64,000 bases of DNA from Parabacteroides johnsonii DSM 18315 (GCF_025151045.1 NZ_CP102285.1:1364001-1428000); one strand, 5' to 3'. Positions 17,201 to 30,328 are shown, counted from the stretch's first letter. Notes: generated from the letters alone by a model not told the origin. Numbers and translations are program-made.

Positions 17201-18025
17201 ATGCAAATGATGAATAATTATGCAAATTACCTGTATATAGCTATTCGCGCCGCCCTCGATGCAGGCAAAGCGATCATGGATATTTATACCGATCCGGAAT
17301 CCGATTTCGGTATCGAACGTAAAGCCGATAACTCCCCATTGACAAAAGCTGACAAGAAAGCCCATGCCATTATCTCGATGGCTCTGTCTGTGACGCCTTT
17401 CCCCGTATTGAGCGAAGAAGGAAAGGAAATACCTTTTGCCGAACGTTCAGGCTGGGATATGCTCTGGATCGTGGACCCGTTGGACGGGACGAAGGAGTTT
17501 ATCAAGAAAAACGGTGAATTTACGGTTAATATCGCTCTTGTGAAGGAAGGAGTTCCGGTGTTGGGCGTGATCTACGTGCCCGTACGGAAAGAGCTGTATT
17601 TCGCGGCAGACTCGTTGGGAGCATTCAAGCTGGCGGAGATCGACAGCGGCTACCAGCCCTCGATGGACGATATCAAAACGAAAGCCGTACACCTGCCTAT
17701 GTCGATGGGACACCAGGGAGTCGTGGTGGTCGCTTCGCGTTCTCATCAGACGGAAGATACGACGGCCTTTATCGAGAATCTGCGCAAGCAGGGACAGCCG
17801 GTCACCCTGATCAGTAGCGGCAGCAGCTTGAAGATCTGCCTGGTAGCAGAAGGAACGGCCGATGTCTATCCCCGTTTCGCACCGACGATGGAGTGGGATA
17901 CCGCCGCCGGACATGCGATTGCACGGGCTGCCGGATGCGATGTGTATCATATCGACGGCAAAACACCATTAAAGTATAATAAGGAAGACCTTCATAACCC
18001 GTGGTTCATTGTCAAACCGCTCTGA
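17201..18025 (+). CDS. cysQ: 3'(2'),5'-bisphosphate nucleotidase CysQ
   Basis: Inositol-monophosphatase-fold enzyme that hydrolyses 3'-phosphoadenosine 5'-phosphate (PAP), the by-product of sulfotransferases and PAPS reductase. The metal site is seen in SEEG (about residues 71-74), WIVDPLDGTKEF (about 90-101) and the distal MEWDTAAGH (about 231-239). A TACATTTG promoter element lies at 17174-17181, which allows the ATGs at 17201, 17207 or 17210 as starts. It heads the sulfation gene group and removes the PAP formed by the sulfotransferase at 23327. Confidence 0.92.
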   Translation: MQMMNNYANYLYIAIRAALDAGKAIMDIYTDPESDFGIERKADNSPLTKADKKAHAIISMALSVTPFPVLSEEGKEIPFAERSGWDMLWIVDPLDGTKEFIKKNGEFTVNIALVKEGVPVLGVIYVPVRKELYFAADSLGAFKLAEIDSGYQPSMDDIKTKAVHLPMSMGHQGVVVVASRSHQTEDTTAFIENLRKQGQPVTLISSGSSLKICLVAEGTADVYPRFAPTMEWDTAAGHAIARAAGCDVYHIDGKTPLKYNKEDLHNPWFIVKPL

Positions 18026-18040
18026 TGAGCGGTTTGTTCC
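18013..18040 (+). terminator. Terminator overlapping the cysQ stop
   Basis: CAAACCGCTC (18013-18022), a TGAT loop and GAGCGGTTTG (18027-18036) form a perfect 10-bp stem followed by TTCCGTTT. The stop codon of cysQ lies in the loop. The weak T-run makes termination partial. Confidence 0.65.
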
Positions 18041-18142
18041 GTTTGCTGAAACTTTTGGTCTGTAAGCAAGATAATCCCTAAAATTGCTTATCGTAGTGAG
18101 ATTAGATTTAATATTCTTATTACATTTGCAACCTTAACGGAA

Positions 18143-18226
18143 TAATTGACAATGGACAATTGAAAATGGACAATTGATAGTCTCTGTTCTTAATTGTCAA
18201 TTGTTAATTTTCAATTGTCAATTGAA
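18143..18226 (+). repeat. 7-bp-period array pair (CAATTGT / ACAATTG), inverted
   Basis: About three ACAATTG-type heptads are followed by about four CAATTGT-type heptads in opposite orientation, ending just before the ATG of the transporter gene. The two arrays can pair into a long hairpin in the mRNA leader. Comparable arrays occur at 22976, 24519 and 28090. Confidence 0.75.
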
Positions 18227-18229
18227 AAG

Positions 18230-19783
18230 ATGAACTTTGAAATAGTATTTGTATTGCTGGCGTTGGTCGGCATGATAGCAGCGTTAATATGGGATGGACT
18301 GAGACCCGGGATGGTGTTACTCACGGTTGTGGTGCTATTCCTCTGTGCCGGAATATTGACACCGAAGGAAATGCTCGAAGGCTTTAGCAATAAAGGAATG
18401 ATAACCGTCGGAATGCTTTTTCTGGTAAGCGAGGGCATTCGCCAGAGCGGAGCATTGGGACAGCTCATCAAGAAGTTGTTGCCGGAAGGAAAAACAACCG
18501 TTTTCAAGGCGCAGTTGCGTATGCTTCCGCCTATTGCTTTTGTCTCCGCTTTTCTCAACAACACGCCTGTTGTCGTTATTTTCGCCCCTATCATCAAACG
18601 TTGGGCGGAGTCGGTCAAGCTACCGGCGACGAAATTCCTGATTCCTCTTTCGTATGTGACCATTTTAGGCGGTATCTGTACCCTGATCGGAACATCGACC
18701 AACTTAGTCGTACATGGCATGATCCTTGAAGCCGGATATGAAGGGTTTACGATGTTCGAGTTGGGAAGGGTGGGGATCTTTATCGCGCTGGCCGGCATCA
18801 TTTACCTGTTCGTGTTCTCCAACAAACTGCTGCCCGATTCCCGCACCGATCGTTACGAGGAAGATGAGGAAGACGGCAATCCTGGTAATCTGCACCGGGT
18901 GGAAGCGGTGTTAGGTTCCCGTTTTCCGGGTATCAACAAGACATTGGGCGAGTTCAACTTTACCCGCCATTACGGTGCGATCGTGAAAGAAGTGAAGAGC
19001 GGGGGACAACGGTTTACCCGTGATCTCGACAGGGTGACGTTGCACGAAGGCGATACGCTGGTTCTTTGGGCGGACGATACGTTCGTTCCGACATGGGGTG
19101 AATCCAGCGTCTTCCTTTTGCTTGCCAACGGTACGGACGGTACGGAACCGGTTTCCCGTACGAAACGCTGGCTGGCATTGGGCTTGCTGATCTTTATGAT
19201 CGTAGGCGCCACGATAGGGGAGTTGCCGGTGGTGAAAGAGGCGTTCCCTGAAATACGGCTGGATATGTTTTTCTTTGTCTGCATTACGACCATCATCATG
19301 GCGTGGACCAAGATTTTCCCTCCGAAAAAGTATACCAAATATATATCCTGGGATATTCTGATTACGATTGCCTGTGCCTTTGCTATCAGCAAGGCGATGG
19401 AGAATTCCGGTTTCGCTGCTTTGATAGCCCGTCATATTATCGGTATGTCCAGCAGTATGGGACCGTATGCCCTGTTGGCGATTGTCTTTATTATCACCAA
19501 TATCTTTACGGAACTGATTACAAACAATGCGGCTGCGGCGCTTAGTTTCCCGATCGCCTTGTCGGTCGCTACGCAGCTCGGCGTAGACCCGACACCGTTC
19601 TTCGTGGTGATCTGTATGGCGGCATCCGCAAGTTTCAGTACGCCGATCGGCTATCAGACCAATCTGATCGTGCAAGGTATCGGTAGTTATAAGTTCACGG
19701 ACTTTGTGAAAATCGGCTTACCTCTTAACTTAATCACCTTCTTGATCTCGGTATTCGTGATACCGATGATCTGGAAATTCTAA
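18230..19783 (+). CDS. SLC13-family sulfate/anion transporter with one RCK_C domain
   Basis: Sodium:anion symporter-type permease of about 517 residues, expected to import sulfate given its neighbours. There are ten or more hydrophobic helices, with the two SNT motifs of the DASS/SLC13 fold: FLNNTPVVV (about residues 108-116) and LITNNAAAAL (about 432-441). A single TrkA-C/RCK_C-type soluble domain sits in the middle (about 225-300); many bacterial SLC13 proteins carry two. The start is the ATG at 18230, directly after a heptad array; an upstream in-frame TTG would translate the array and is unlikely. It lies between cysQ and cysC. Confidence 0.88.
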   Translation: MNFEIVFVLLALVGMIAALIWDGLRPGMVLLTVVVLFLCAGILTPKEMLEGFSNKGMITVGMLFLVSEGIRQSGALGQLIKKLLPEGKTTVFKAQLRMLPPIAFVSAFLNNTPVVVIFAPIIKRWAESVKLPATKFLIPLSYVTILGGICTLIGTSTNLVVHGMILEAGYEGFTMFELGRVGIFIALAGIIYLFVFSNKLLPDSRTDRYEEDEEDGNPGNLHRVEAVLGSRFPGINKTLGEFNFTRHYGAIVKEVKSGGQRFTRDLDRVTLHEGDTLVLWADDTFVPTWGESSVFLLLANGTDGTEPVSRTKRWLALGLLIFMIVGATIGELPVVKEAFPEIRLDMFFFVCITTIIMAWTKIFPPKKYTKYISWDILITIACAFAISKAMENSGFAALIARHIIGMSSSMGPYALLAIVFIITNIFTELITNNAAAALSFPIALSVATQLGVDPTPFFVVICMAASASFSTPIGYQTNLIVQGIGSYKFTDFVKIGLPLNLITFLISVFVIPMIWKF

Positions 19784-19794
19784 ACAGGTGAAAG

Positions 19795-20153
19795 TTGAAA
19801 GTGATGGGGAAGAGTTTGACGGCAGAAAAGTCCTTTGGTTTTGCGATCCGTATCGTTAGACTATATAAGATATTATATGAAAGAAAAGAATTTGTTCTGT
19901 CAAAACAGATGTTGCGTAGTGGAACTGCCATTGGCGCCCTTTTGAAAGAAGTTGAGCATGCGCAGTCCAAAGCCGATTTTATAAGCAAAGTGAATATTGC
20001 TTTGAAGGAAGCAATATGAAACGGAATATTGGATTATGTTATTGAAAGAAACGGATTATTTATCTGAAAAAGAATACGAATCGATTATAGAAGACTGCCG
20101 TGAATTGATTAAACTGACAGTCAGTATTGTGAAAACAAGTAAACAAAATATGA

Positions 20154-20170
<17 letters not shown>
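19795..20170 (+). pseudogene. Frameshifted four-helix bundle (S23/IVS-type) protein gene
   Basis: The first frame (19795-20019) gives a four-helix bundle protein start with the typical LYKILYERKEFVLSKQMLRSGTAIGALLKEVEHAQSKADF. It then stops prematurely at KEAI. Shifting frame at about 20014 restores the expected continuation YETEYWIMLLKETDYLSE through to a stop at 20168-20170. A single-base shift therefore breaks the gene, unless it is a sequencing error. It is preceded by short GTGAAAGTTGAAAG heptads, and its restored 3' end overlaps the start of cysC. Such proteins are found in 23S rRNA intervening sequences and near variable repeats; their cellular role is unclear. Confidence 0.8.
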
Positions 20171-20819
<649 letters not shown>

Positions 20820-20851
20820 ATAAGTAATCAAAATAATACAATCCTATAATT

Positions 20852-21760
20852 ATGTCAGATTATAAATTAAGCCATTTACAGGAACTGGAAGCAGAGTCTA
20901 TCCATATCATCCGGGAGGTCGCTGCCGAGTTCGAGAATCCTGTTATGCTTTATTCTATCGGAAAAGATTCTTCCGTCATGGTTCGCCTGGCTGAAAAGGC
21001 TTTTGCTCCGGGAAAAGTCCCTTTCCCTTTGATGCACATCGATTCCAAATGGAAGTTCAAGGAGATGATCCAGTTCCGCGACGACTATGCGAAGAAATTC
21101 GGATGGAACCTGATCGTGGAATCCAATATGGAGGCATTCAATGCCGGTGTAGGGCCTTTCACGCACGGAAGCAAGGTGCATACGGACCTGATGAAGACGC
21201 AGGCGTTGCTGCATGCGCTCGATAAATATAAGTTCGATGCCGCTTTCGGAGGTGCCCGTCGCGATGAAGAGAAGAGCCGTGCGAAAGAACGCATCTACTC
21301 GTTCCGCGACAAGTTCCATCAATGGGACCCGAAGAACCAGCGTCCGGAGTTGTGGGACATCTACAACGCCCGTGTCCATAAAGGAGAGAGCATCCGTGTG
21401 TTCCCCTTGTCCAACTGGACGGAACTGGATATCTGGCAATATATCCGCCTGGAAAATATTCCGATCGTACCGTTGTATTTTGCCAAGGAACGCCCGTGTG
21501 TAGAGATCGACGGCAACCTGATCATGGCGGACGACGACCGTCTGCCGGAACAGTACCGCGATCAAATCAAGATGCGTATGGTGCGCTTCCGTACCTTAGG
21601 CTGCTGGCCGTTGACCGGGGCTGTGGAAAGCGATGCCGACACGATTGAAAAGATCGTCGAAGAGATGATGACGACAACCAAGAGCGAACGCACGACACGC
21701 GTGATCGACTTCGACCAGGAGGCAAGTATGGAACAGAAAAAGAGAGAAGGATATTTTTAA
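20852..21760 (+). CDS. cysD: Sulfate adenylyltransferase subunit 2 (CysD)
   Basis: Small subunit of ATP sulfurylase, which adenylates sulfate to APS using GTP hydrolysis by CysN. PP-loop motif [10 protein letters not shown] near residues 34-43; [15 protein letters not shown] near 134-148; [12 protein letters not shown] near 186-197; and a C-terminal [14 protein letters not shown] near 247-260, all hallmarks of CysD. Its 302 residues are the usual length. It is followed after 99 bases, mostly repeat, by cysN. Confidence 0.97.
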   Translation: MSDYKLSHLQELEAESIHIIREVAAEFENPVMLYSIGKDSSVMVRLAEKAFAPGKVPFPLMHIDSKWKFKEMIQFRDDYAKKFGWNLIVESNMEAFNAGVGPFTHGSKVHTDLMKTQALLHALDKYKFDAAFGGARRDEEKSRAKERIYSFRDKFHQWDPKNQRPELWDIYNARVHKGESIRVFPLSNWTELDIWQYIRLENIPIVPLYFAKERPCVEIDGNLIMADDDRLPEQYRDQIKMRMVRFRTLGCWPLTGAVESDADTIEKIVEEMMTTTKSERTTRVIDFDQEASMEQKKREGYF

Positions 21761-21761
21761 T

Positions 21762-21850
21762 TAGTTGAAAGTGGAGAGTTGAAAGTTGAAAGTGGCTTCG
21801 CGTCACTATTTTCATTTTCAACTTTCACCTTTCACCTTTCACCTTTCAAC
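21762..21850 (+). repeat. 7-bp-period GTTGAAA / TTTCAAC-type inverted arrays before cysN
   Basis: AGTTGAAAGTGGAGAGTTGAA-type heptads on the left face ACTTTCACCTTTCAC-type heptads on the right, able to form a long stem. The right arm ends 9 bases before the cysN ATG. The same architecture occurs before ligA (25446-25540). Confidence 0.8.
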
Positions 21851-21859
21851 TTAAAACAT

Positions 21860-23323
21860 ATGGCAACATTAAATATAAAAGAATACCTCGACAGAGATGA
21901 ACAAAAGGATTTGCTTCGCTTCTTGACTGCCGGATCGGTGGATGATGGCAAATCGACGCTGATCGGTCGTTTGTTGTTTGATAGTAAGAAGTTATACGAA
22001 GACCAGTTGGACGCCCTCGAACGCGACAGCAAGCGCATGGGGAATGCCGGCGACCACATCGACTACGCCCTGTTGCTGGATGGCCTGAAGGCCGAACGCG
22101 AACAAGGGATCACCATCGATGTGGCTTATCGCTATTTCAGTACGAATAACCGTAAGTTCATCATAGCCGACACTCCGGGGCACGAACAGTACACCCGCAA
22201 TATGATCACCGGCGGTTCGACTGCCAACCTTGCCATCATTCTGGTGGATGCCCGTACGGGGGTGATTACGCAGACGCGCCGCCATACCTATCTGGTTTCG
22301 CTTTTAGGCATCAAGCACGTGGTGCTGGCGGTCAACAAGATGGACCTGGTTGATTTCGACAAGAATATTTTCGACAAGATCGTTTCCGATTATAAGGAGT
22401 TTGTCGCTCCGTTGAATATCCCGGATATCACCTGCATCCCGCTGTCTGCTTTAGATGGCGACAATGTGGTGGAGAAGAGCGACCGTACACCTTGGTACGA
22501 AGGGCCGTCGTTGCTGGACTTCCTCGAAACGGTTCCTATCGACCAGGATCGCAACTTTGAGGATTTCCGCTATCCGGTACAGTATGTATTGCGTCCGAAT
22601 CTGGACTTCCGCGGTTTCTGTGGGAAAGTGGCCAGCGGTATCGTTCGTAAAGGCGATACGGTGATGGCTTTACCTTCCGGAAAAACATCCAAAGTGAAGA
22701 GTATCGTGACATACGACGGAGAGCTGGATTATGCATTCCCTCCCCAGTGCGTCACCATCACGCTGGAAGACGAGATCGATGTTTCACGTGGTGAGATGCT
22801 CGTCCATCCGGATAACCTGCCGATAGCGGACCGTAACTTCGAAGCCATGCTGGTGTGGATGGACGAAGAGCCGATGGACACAAGCAAGCAGTTCTATATC
22901 AAGCATACGACCAACCTGACACGCGCTCGTGTGGACAGTATCCGTTATAAAGTGAATGTCAATACGATGGAACAGTTGTCAATTGACAATGGACAATTGA
23001 CCGTTGACAATTTGCCGATGAAGCTGAACGAGATCGCTCGTGTCGTCTTCACGACCGGAAAGGAACTGTTCTTCGATCCGTATCAGAAAAACAAACAGAC
23101 CGGAGCCTTTATCCTGATCGACCCGATCACGAATAATACATCGGCTGTCGGTATGATTATCGACCGGGTAGATGCTCGCGACATGGTGACGGAAGACGCG
23201 TTGGCTGTACTGAATCTTCCGGAATTGGGTATCGGCCCCGAGCACTACGAAGCTATCCGTTCCGTTTGTAAAGAGCTCGAACGGCAAGGGGTTTCCGTCA
23301 AGTGTATAACAGAAAATAAATAA
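21860..23323 (+). CDS. cysN: Sulfate adenylyltransferase subunit 1 (CysN, GTPase)
   Basis: EF-Tu-like GTPase that drives APS synthesis with CysD. G1 is GSVDDGKST (about residues 25-33), G3 DTPGHEQY (about 104-111), G4 NKMD (about 159-162); beta-barrel domains follow. The start is the ATG at 21860 ([15 protein letters not shown]); the longer frame from 21779 would translate the repeat array. Within domain III, before LNEIARVVF, a heptad array (22976-23011) is translated as a short extra segment ([15 protein letters not shown]). No C-terminal CysC fusion is present. The sulfotransferase begins 3 bases after the stop. Confidence 0.96.
   Translation: MATLNIKEYLDRDEQKDLLRFLTAGSVDDGKSTLIGRLLFDSKKLYEDQLDALERDSKRMGNAGDHIDYALLLDGLKAEREQGITIDVAYRYFSTNNRKFIIADTPGHEQYTRNMITGGSTANLAIILVDARTGVITQTRRHTYLVSLLGIKHVVLAVNKMDLVDFDKNIFDKIVSDYKEFVAPLNIPDITCIPLSALDGDNVVEKSDRTPWYEGPSLLDFLETVPIDQDRNFEDFRYPVQYVLRPNLDFRGFCGKVASGIVRKGDTVMALPSGKTSKVKSIVTYDGELDYAFPPQCVTITLEDEIDVSRGEMLVHPDNLPIADRNFEAMLVWMDEEPMDTSKQFYIKHTTNLTRARVDSIRYKVNVNTMEQLSIDNGQLTVDNLPMKLNEIARVVFTTGKELFFDPYQKNKQTGAFILIDPITNNTSAVGMIIDRVDARDMVTEDALAVLNLPELGIGPEHYEAIRSVCKELERQGVSVKCITENK
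22976..23011 (+). repeat. In-frame CAATTG-type heptad insertion in cysN
   Basis: TTGTCAATTGACAATGGACAA-type sequence lies within the cysN frame and adds about 12-15 residues at a point where other CysN proteins go directly to the LNE-I-RV strand. The frame is kept. Confidence 0.7.
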
Positions 23324-23326
23324 GGT

Positions 23327-24430
23327 ATGGGATTACTGGAATTTGACAAACTACCGATCAATACTTTAGTGGGTGCTGACTGGAAAACGTTCAAGGCTGT
23401 GACAGCCAATAAAACGATCGACAAAGGATTTCGTAATAAATATTTTCTGACTAAATCCGTTTGCCGCCTGCTCAGCCTGTTGCAACCCTTCGAAAATGCG
23501 CGTTACCGCAAGATTGCGGACAAGCCGTTGGAGATGGACCCGGTGTTCATTCTCGGACATTGGCGTAGCGGGACGACTTTCATGCACAATGTTTTCTCGT
23601 GCGACAAGCATTTCGGCTACAATACGACTTATCAGACCGTATTCCCGAACCTGATGCTCTGGGGGCAGCCTTTCTTCAAGAAGAACATGGCGTTCCTGAT
23701 GCCCGACAAGCGTCCGACCGATAATATGGAATTGAAGGTGGATCTTCCCCAGGAAGAGGAATTTGCCTTGGCGAATATGATGCCTTACACGTATTATAAC
23801 TTCTGGTTTTTCCCGAAGCATATGCTCGAATATTGCGATCGTTATTTGCTTTTCGACAATATCAGCGAACATGAACGGAAAGTGTTTAAGGAAACGTTCC
23901 TCAAACTGATCAAGATCTCCCTCTGGAATACGAACGGGACACAATTCCTGAGTAAGAACCCGCCCCATACGGGACGGGTGAAGACGTTGGTGGAAATGTT
24001 CCCGAATGCTAAATTTATCTATCTGAAACGAAATCCGTATACGGTGTTCGAGAGCACGCGCAGCTTTTTTACCAATACGATTCAGCCGCTCCGCTTGCAG
24101 GAGATCTCCAACGAGCAGATCGAAAGTAATTTTATTGAAGTGTACCGCCGTTTGTTCTATAAATATGAAGAACAAAAGCACCTGATACCCGAAGGCAACC
24201 TGGTAGAGGTGAAGTTTGAGGATTTCGAGCAGGATGCTTTCGCCATGACAGAGGATATATATAAGAAATTAAACCTCCCCGGCTTTGAAGAGTCTAAAGC
24301 AGAAATCGAGAAATATCTTGGGAAAAAGAAGGGCTATAAAAAGAACCAGTACAAGTATGACGACCGTACGGTACAGCTTGTGGAAGAAAATTGGGGAATG
24401 GCTCTCAAGGAGTGGGGATATTCTTTATAA
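23327..24430 (+). CDS. PAPS-dependent sulfotransferase
   Basis: Cytoplasmic sulfotransferase, 367 residues, expected to transfer sulfonate from PAPS to a small-molecule hydroxyl. The 5'-phosphosulfate loop GHWRSGTTFMHN lies near residues 70-81, and the 3'-phosphate motif KFIYLKRNPYTVFES near 226-240. The gene follows cysN after 3 bases and shares the PAPS-making operon. In Bacteroides thetaiotaomicron a sulfotransferase in a similar cys gene group (BT_0416) has been linked to cholesterol and steroid sulfation. Orthology here is an inference from context and family, and the acceptor cannot be read from the sequence. Confidence 0.88.
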   Translation: MGLLEFDKLPINTLVGADWKTFKAVTANKTIDKGFRNKYFLTKSVCRLLSLLQPFENARYRKIADKPLEMDPVFILGHWRSGTTFMHNVFSCDKHFGYNTTYQTVFPNLMLWGQPFFKKNMAFLMPDKRPTDNMELKVDLPQEEEFALANMMPYTYYNFWFFPKHMLEYCDRYLLFDNISEHERKVFKETFLKLIKISLWNTNGTQFLSKNPPHTGRVKTLVEMFPNAKFIYLKRNPYTVFESTRSFFTNTIQPLRLQEISNEQIESNFIEVYRRLFYKYEEQKHLIPEGNLVEVKFEDFEQDAFAMTEDIYKKLNLPGFEESKAEIEKYLGKKKGYKKNQYKYDDRTVQLVEENWGMALKEWGYSL

Positions 24431-24484
24431 TTGTCCATTGTCGGCAAAGCCGACTTAGGGGATTTAAGAAAAACAAAATTTGAA

Positions 24485-25445
24485 ATGAAACAGAAAGTAA
24501 AACTCCTCTTTCTCCTGGGAATTGTCAATTGTCAATTGTCAATTGTCAATTGCCAAGAGAAAGTGGTGCCGTTCAGTTTTGGAGATATGGATCATTGGGT
24601 CGTTCGCGAGATACATGAGTCCGGCATCATCGGAGGAAATACGAAGCATCTTTATGAGCTGGGTCCGACGGATACGATCATCGGCAATACAGCCTATACG
24701 AACCGGGGCGGTTCGCCGTGGGCGAACTCCAACGTGATGGCAAAGGTGGCAGGCGTGGTGAAGACGAATACTTCTGTCTTCCCGGAGAGGCGGGACAACG
24801 GTTGGTGTGCGCGTCTGGAGACACGAATGGAAAGTGTGAAGGTTTTCGGCTTGGTCGATATCGAAGTGGTAGCTGCCGGTTCCGTTTTTCTCGGAACGGT
24901 GCACGAACCGATCAAGGGAACCAAAAATCCGCAGGCCATGTTGAACAGTGGAGTGGCGTTTACCAAGAAGCCGAAGGCGTTGCGTTTTGACTATAAGGTG
25001 AAGCTGGCTCCGGAAAAGAACCGTATCCGCAGTACCGGTTTCAGCCGTAAGTCGACGGTTGCCGGACAGGATTCGATCGCAGCCATCCTTTTGCTACAGA
25101 AACGTTGGGAAGATAAAGATGGAAACATATATGCCAAACGTGTCGGAACGATGGTGCAGCGTTATACGGAATCCAGCAATAGCTGGGTGAATGATGCGAC
25201 CTACCCGATCCTGTACGGTGATATTACGAAGCATCCGGAGTATAAGCCTTATATGCGGATTCAGGTGGAAGAGCGCTATGCTTTGAACAGCCAAGGTAAA
25301 AGCGTCCCTATTCAGGAAGTAGGCTGGGCGGCGGAAGGCGAATTGCCGACTCATCTCGTCCTGCAATTTACTTCCAGCCACGGTGGTGCCTATATCGGCT
25401 CGCCGGGCAATACGATGTGGATCGATAATGTAAAACTTATATATT

Positions 25446-25447
<2 letters not shown>
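24485..25447 (+). CDS. Secreted PCMD-type (putative carbohydrate-binding) protein
   Basis: Secreted protein of about 320 residues. The signal peptide begins MKQKVKLLFLLGIVNCQ and is lengthened by a heptad array translated as two more IVNCQLS-like units before EKVVPF. The mature part (FSFGDMDHWVVREIHESGIIGG, a central RFDYKV strand, and a C-terminal YIGSPGNTMWIDNVKLIY) matches the PCMD beta-sandwich family of Bacteroidales, whose role is unproved. The ATG at 24485 is preferred over the upstream TTG. The gene is 54 bases after the sulfotransferase and probably co-transcribed; a link to recognising or exporting the sulfated product is conceivable but unsupported. Confidence 0.75.
24519..24553 (+). 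repeat. CAATTGT heptad array inside a signal peptide
   Basis: ATTGTCA repeated four times, then ATTGCC. Because 3 x 7 bases equals 7 codons, it is translated as a heptapeptide repeat (IVNCQLS) within the signal peptide of the PCMD-type protein. Confidence 0.85.
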
Positions 25448-28064
<2,617 letters not shown>

Positions 28065-28089
28065 TATAAATTCCTTATTTTTGCAGTAC

Positions 28090-28192
28090 CGTTGACAATT
28101 GACAGTGGACAATTGACAATTGACGAGTAAAGTCACAATTGTTCCTTTATCCATTATTAATTGTCAAATGTCAATTATCAATTGTCAATTAT
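28090..28192 (+). repeat. CAATTGT-type inverted heptad arrays before dapA
   Basis: GTTGACAATTGACAGTGGACA-type heptads, an AT-rich spacer, then TTGTCAAATGTCAATTATCA-type heptads ending 4 bases before the dapA ATG. A -7-like TATTTTTG lies just upstream (about 28075-28083), so the array would be in the mRNA leader. Confidence 0.78.
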
Positions 28193-28196
28193 AATC

Positions 28197-29090
28197 ATGG
28201 CAGACATAAATTTAAAAGGAATGGGTGTGGCGTTGATCACTCCCTTTAAAGAAGATGAAAGTGTAGACTATGAGGCGTTGGCTCGGCTTGTAGACTATCA
28301 GTTGCAGAATGGAACCGATTATCTGGTTGTGTTAGGTACCACTGCAGAAACTCCTACACTCACGGAAGAAGAAAAGAAGAATATAATCAATTTGGTCGTG
28401 ACGAAGGTAAACGGACGCATTCCCATCGTGTTGGGTGTGGGCGGAAACTGTACGCGTTCGGTTGTCGAGAAGTTGAAAAACGATAACTTTGACGGTATAG
28501 ATGCGATCCTGTCTGTCGTACCTTATTATAATAAACCATCTCAGGAAGGGATCTACCAGCATTATAAAGCGATAGCGGAGGCGACCGCGTTACCGATTGT
28601 CCTGTATAACGTTCCGGGACGTACCGGAGTGAACATGACGGCCGAGACTACGCTGCGTATCGCCCGTGAGTTCAAGAACGTGATCGCAGTCAAGGAGGCT
28701 TCCGGCAATATCACCCAGATGGATGATATCATCAAGAACAAACCGGCGAACTTCAATGTGATTTCAGGAGACGATGGCATTACGTTCCCGCTGATTACGT
28801 TGGGAGCTGTCGGCGTGATTTCTGTAATCGGCAATGCTTTCCCGCGTGAGTTCAGCCGTATGGTGCGTCTGGCATTGGCAGGCGACTACGATAGTGCCCG
28901 CACGATCCACCATAGTTTTACGGAGCTGTTCAGTTTGCTGTTTGTCGACGGTAATCCGGCAGGAGCGAAGAGTATGCTGAATGCAATGGGCTTTATCGAA
29001 AATAAATTGCGCTTGCCTTTGGTTCCGACCCGTATCACCACATTCGAAAAGATTCGTGACGTATTACGCCAGTTGAGCATCAAATGTTAA
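28197..29090 (+). CDS. dapA: 4-hydroxy-tetrahydrodipicolinate synthase DapA
   Basis: Condenses pyruvate and aspartate semialdehyde in lysine and diaminopimelate synthesis. TIM-barrel family motifs: GTTAETPTLT near residues 43-52, the tyrosine in LYNVPGRTG near 135-143, and the Schiff-base lysine in VIAVKEASGN near 158-167. The ATG at 28197 is used; a frame opening at 28161 would translate part of the repeat. It stands alone and convergent to the AraC regulator. Confidence 0.97.
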   Translation: MADINLKGMGVALITPFKEDESVDYEALARLVDYQLQNGTDYLVVLGTTAETPTLTEEEKKNIINLVVTKVNGRIPIVLGVGGNCTRSVVEKLKNDNFDGIDAILSVVPYYNKPSQEGIYQHYKAIAEATALPIVLYNVPGRTGVNMTAETTLRIAREFKNVIAVKEASGNITQMDDIIKNKPANFNVISGDDGITFPLITLGAVGVISVIGNAFPREFSRMVRLALAGDYDSARTIHHSFTELFSLLFVDGNPAGAKSMLNAMGFIENKLRLPLVPTRITTFEKIRDVLRQLSIKC

Positions 29091-29107
29091 GATATTTCAG
29101 GCTGTAG

Positions 29108-29250
29108 GAGGGTGTGTCAGATTGATATTACTGGACGCGGATGACACAGAATACGCAGAGGGACGCAGATTTATTTTGCTGATAATTAATAATATCTGCG
29201 CTCTTCTGTGTTATCTGCGTCCCATGAATACCGATATTTGACACACTCTC
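29108..29250 (+). repeat. MITE-like interspersed repeat, copy 2 (family A)
   Basis: About 143 bases, same orientation as copy 1 and highly similar, with inverted ends (GAGGGTGTGTCAGATTGATAT and the complement of GAGAGTGTGTCAAATATC). It is slightly shorter than copy 1 through loss of one CTGCGTTAAT-type unit in the right arm. It starts 18 bases after the dapA stop, between two convergent genes. Confidence 0.85.
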
Positions 29251-29300
29251 GATACCGTCCCAATAATCCCCCTCCCAATTCAACCCATATAACCCCACAT

Positions 29301-30200
29301 TTAGTTTATGCCTCTGTACTCGTTAGGCGTATGTCCCACATTTTTCTTAAATACCCGGGTGAAATGTTGGGGATATTTGAATCCCAGTTCGTAAGCGATT
29401 TCGCTGACGGTTTTGTTTGTGCCTAATATCTTTTCTTTGGCGATGTCGATCAGCCGGAGCTGGATGTGTTCTTGTGCGGATTTACCCGTTTCCTTCTTTA
29501 TCAGGTCGCCTAAATAGTTGGCGGAAAGATGCAGCTGGTCGGCACAGTAGCGTACGGATGGCAAACCGATCGTTTGCGGTTTGTCGGTCTGGAAATAACC
29601 GTTCACGACATTCTCGAACTTGGAAAGGATGTCTTTGTTTACATTTTCACGGGTGATGAACTGGCGGTCATAAAAACGGATGCTGTAATTGAGCAAAAGC
29701 TCGATGTTGGAGACAATCAGCATTTTGCTGTGCTTGTCTATTCCCCGGTTAAGCTCTTCGCTGATGTTGTTCAGGCAATCGATGATGACACCCCGTTCCT
29801 GTTCGGAGAGATGAAGGGCCTCGTTCACCTCGTAGGAGAAGAAAGAATAGTCCTTCATATTGTGTCCGAGGGATGTGCCGCGGATCAGGTCGGGGTGGAA
29901 TAGCAGGGCGCGGCCTTTCGGTTGGAAATACTCGCCGTTGTCATCGATACCGATCACCTGTCCGGGAGCCAGAAAAACCAGCGTGCCTTCCTGATAATCG
30001 TAATAGTTGCGTCCGTATCGCAAATCTCCGCATTTGACCTCCTTCAGGAAGACTGCATAGAAACCGTAACTCATGCGTACGTGCTTCATCATCCGGGACG
30101 ATTTCGACAGATCGATAACACTTACCAGCGGATGCAAGGTTTCATGGCCTACCATTTCATTGTACTGACAGATATTGTCCAGTTTAATAATTTCTCCCAT
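29301..30200 (-). CDS. AraC-family transcriptional regulator
   Basis: 299 residues: an N-terminal cupin-like sensor region (about 1-170; GTLVFLAPGQVIGID) and a C-terminal double helix-turn-helix (about 200-297) with LSANYLGDLIKKETG and the second-helix signature VSEIAYELGFKYPQHFTRVFKK...TPNEYR. A CAAAAATA (TATTTTTG on this strand) promoter element lies at 30225-30232. The target is unknown: no pump or sugar locus lies next to it, and the next genes are divergent. Confidence 0.92.
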   Translation of the reverse strand: MGEIIKLDNICQYNEMVGHETLHPLVSVIDLSKSSRMMKHVRMSYGFYAVFLKEVKCGDLRYGRNYYDYQEGTLVFLAPGQVIGIDDNGEYFQPKGRALLFHPDLIRGTSLGHNMKDYSFFSYEVNEALHLSEQERGVIIDCLNNISEELNRGIDKHSKMLIVSNIELLLNYSIRFYDRQFITRENVNKDILSKFENVVNGYFQTDKPQTIGLPSVRYCADQLHLSANYLGDLIKKETGKSAQEHIQLRLIDIAKEKILGTNKTVSEIAYELGFKYPQHFTRVFKKNVGHTPNEYRGIN

Positions 30201-30328
30201 AACCTTCTTTAGTTTGTTTCCTCACAAAAATAATATATTTTTTCTTCTTATCCCATCTGTTTCAACTCTTCGGTAATATTGGTAAGCATAACCGTAATTT
30301 ATATACAGACTATCGAAATGATCTGGTA

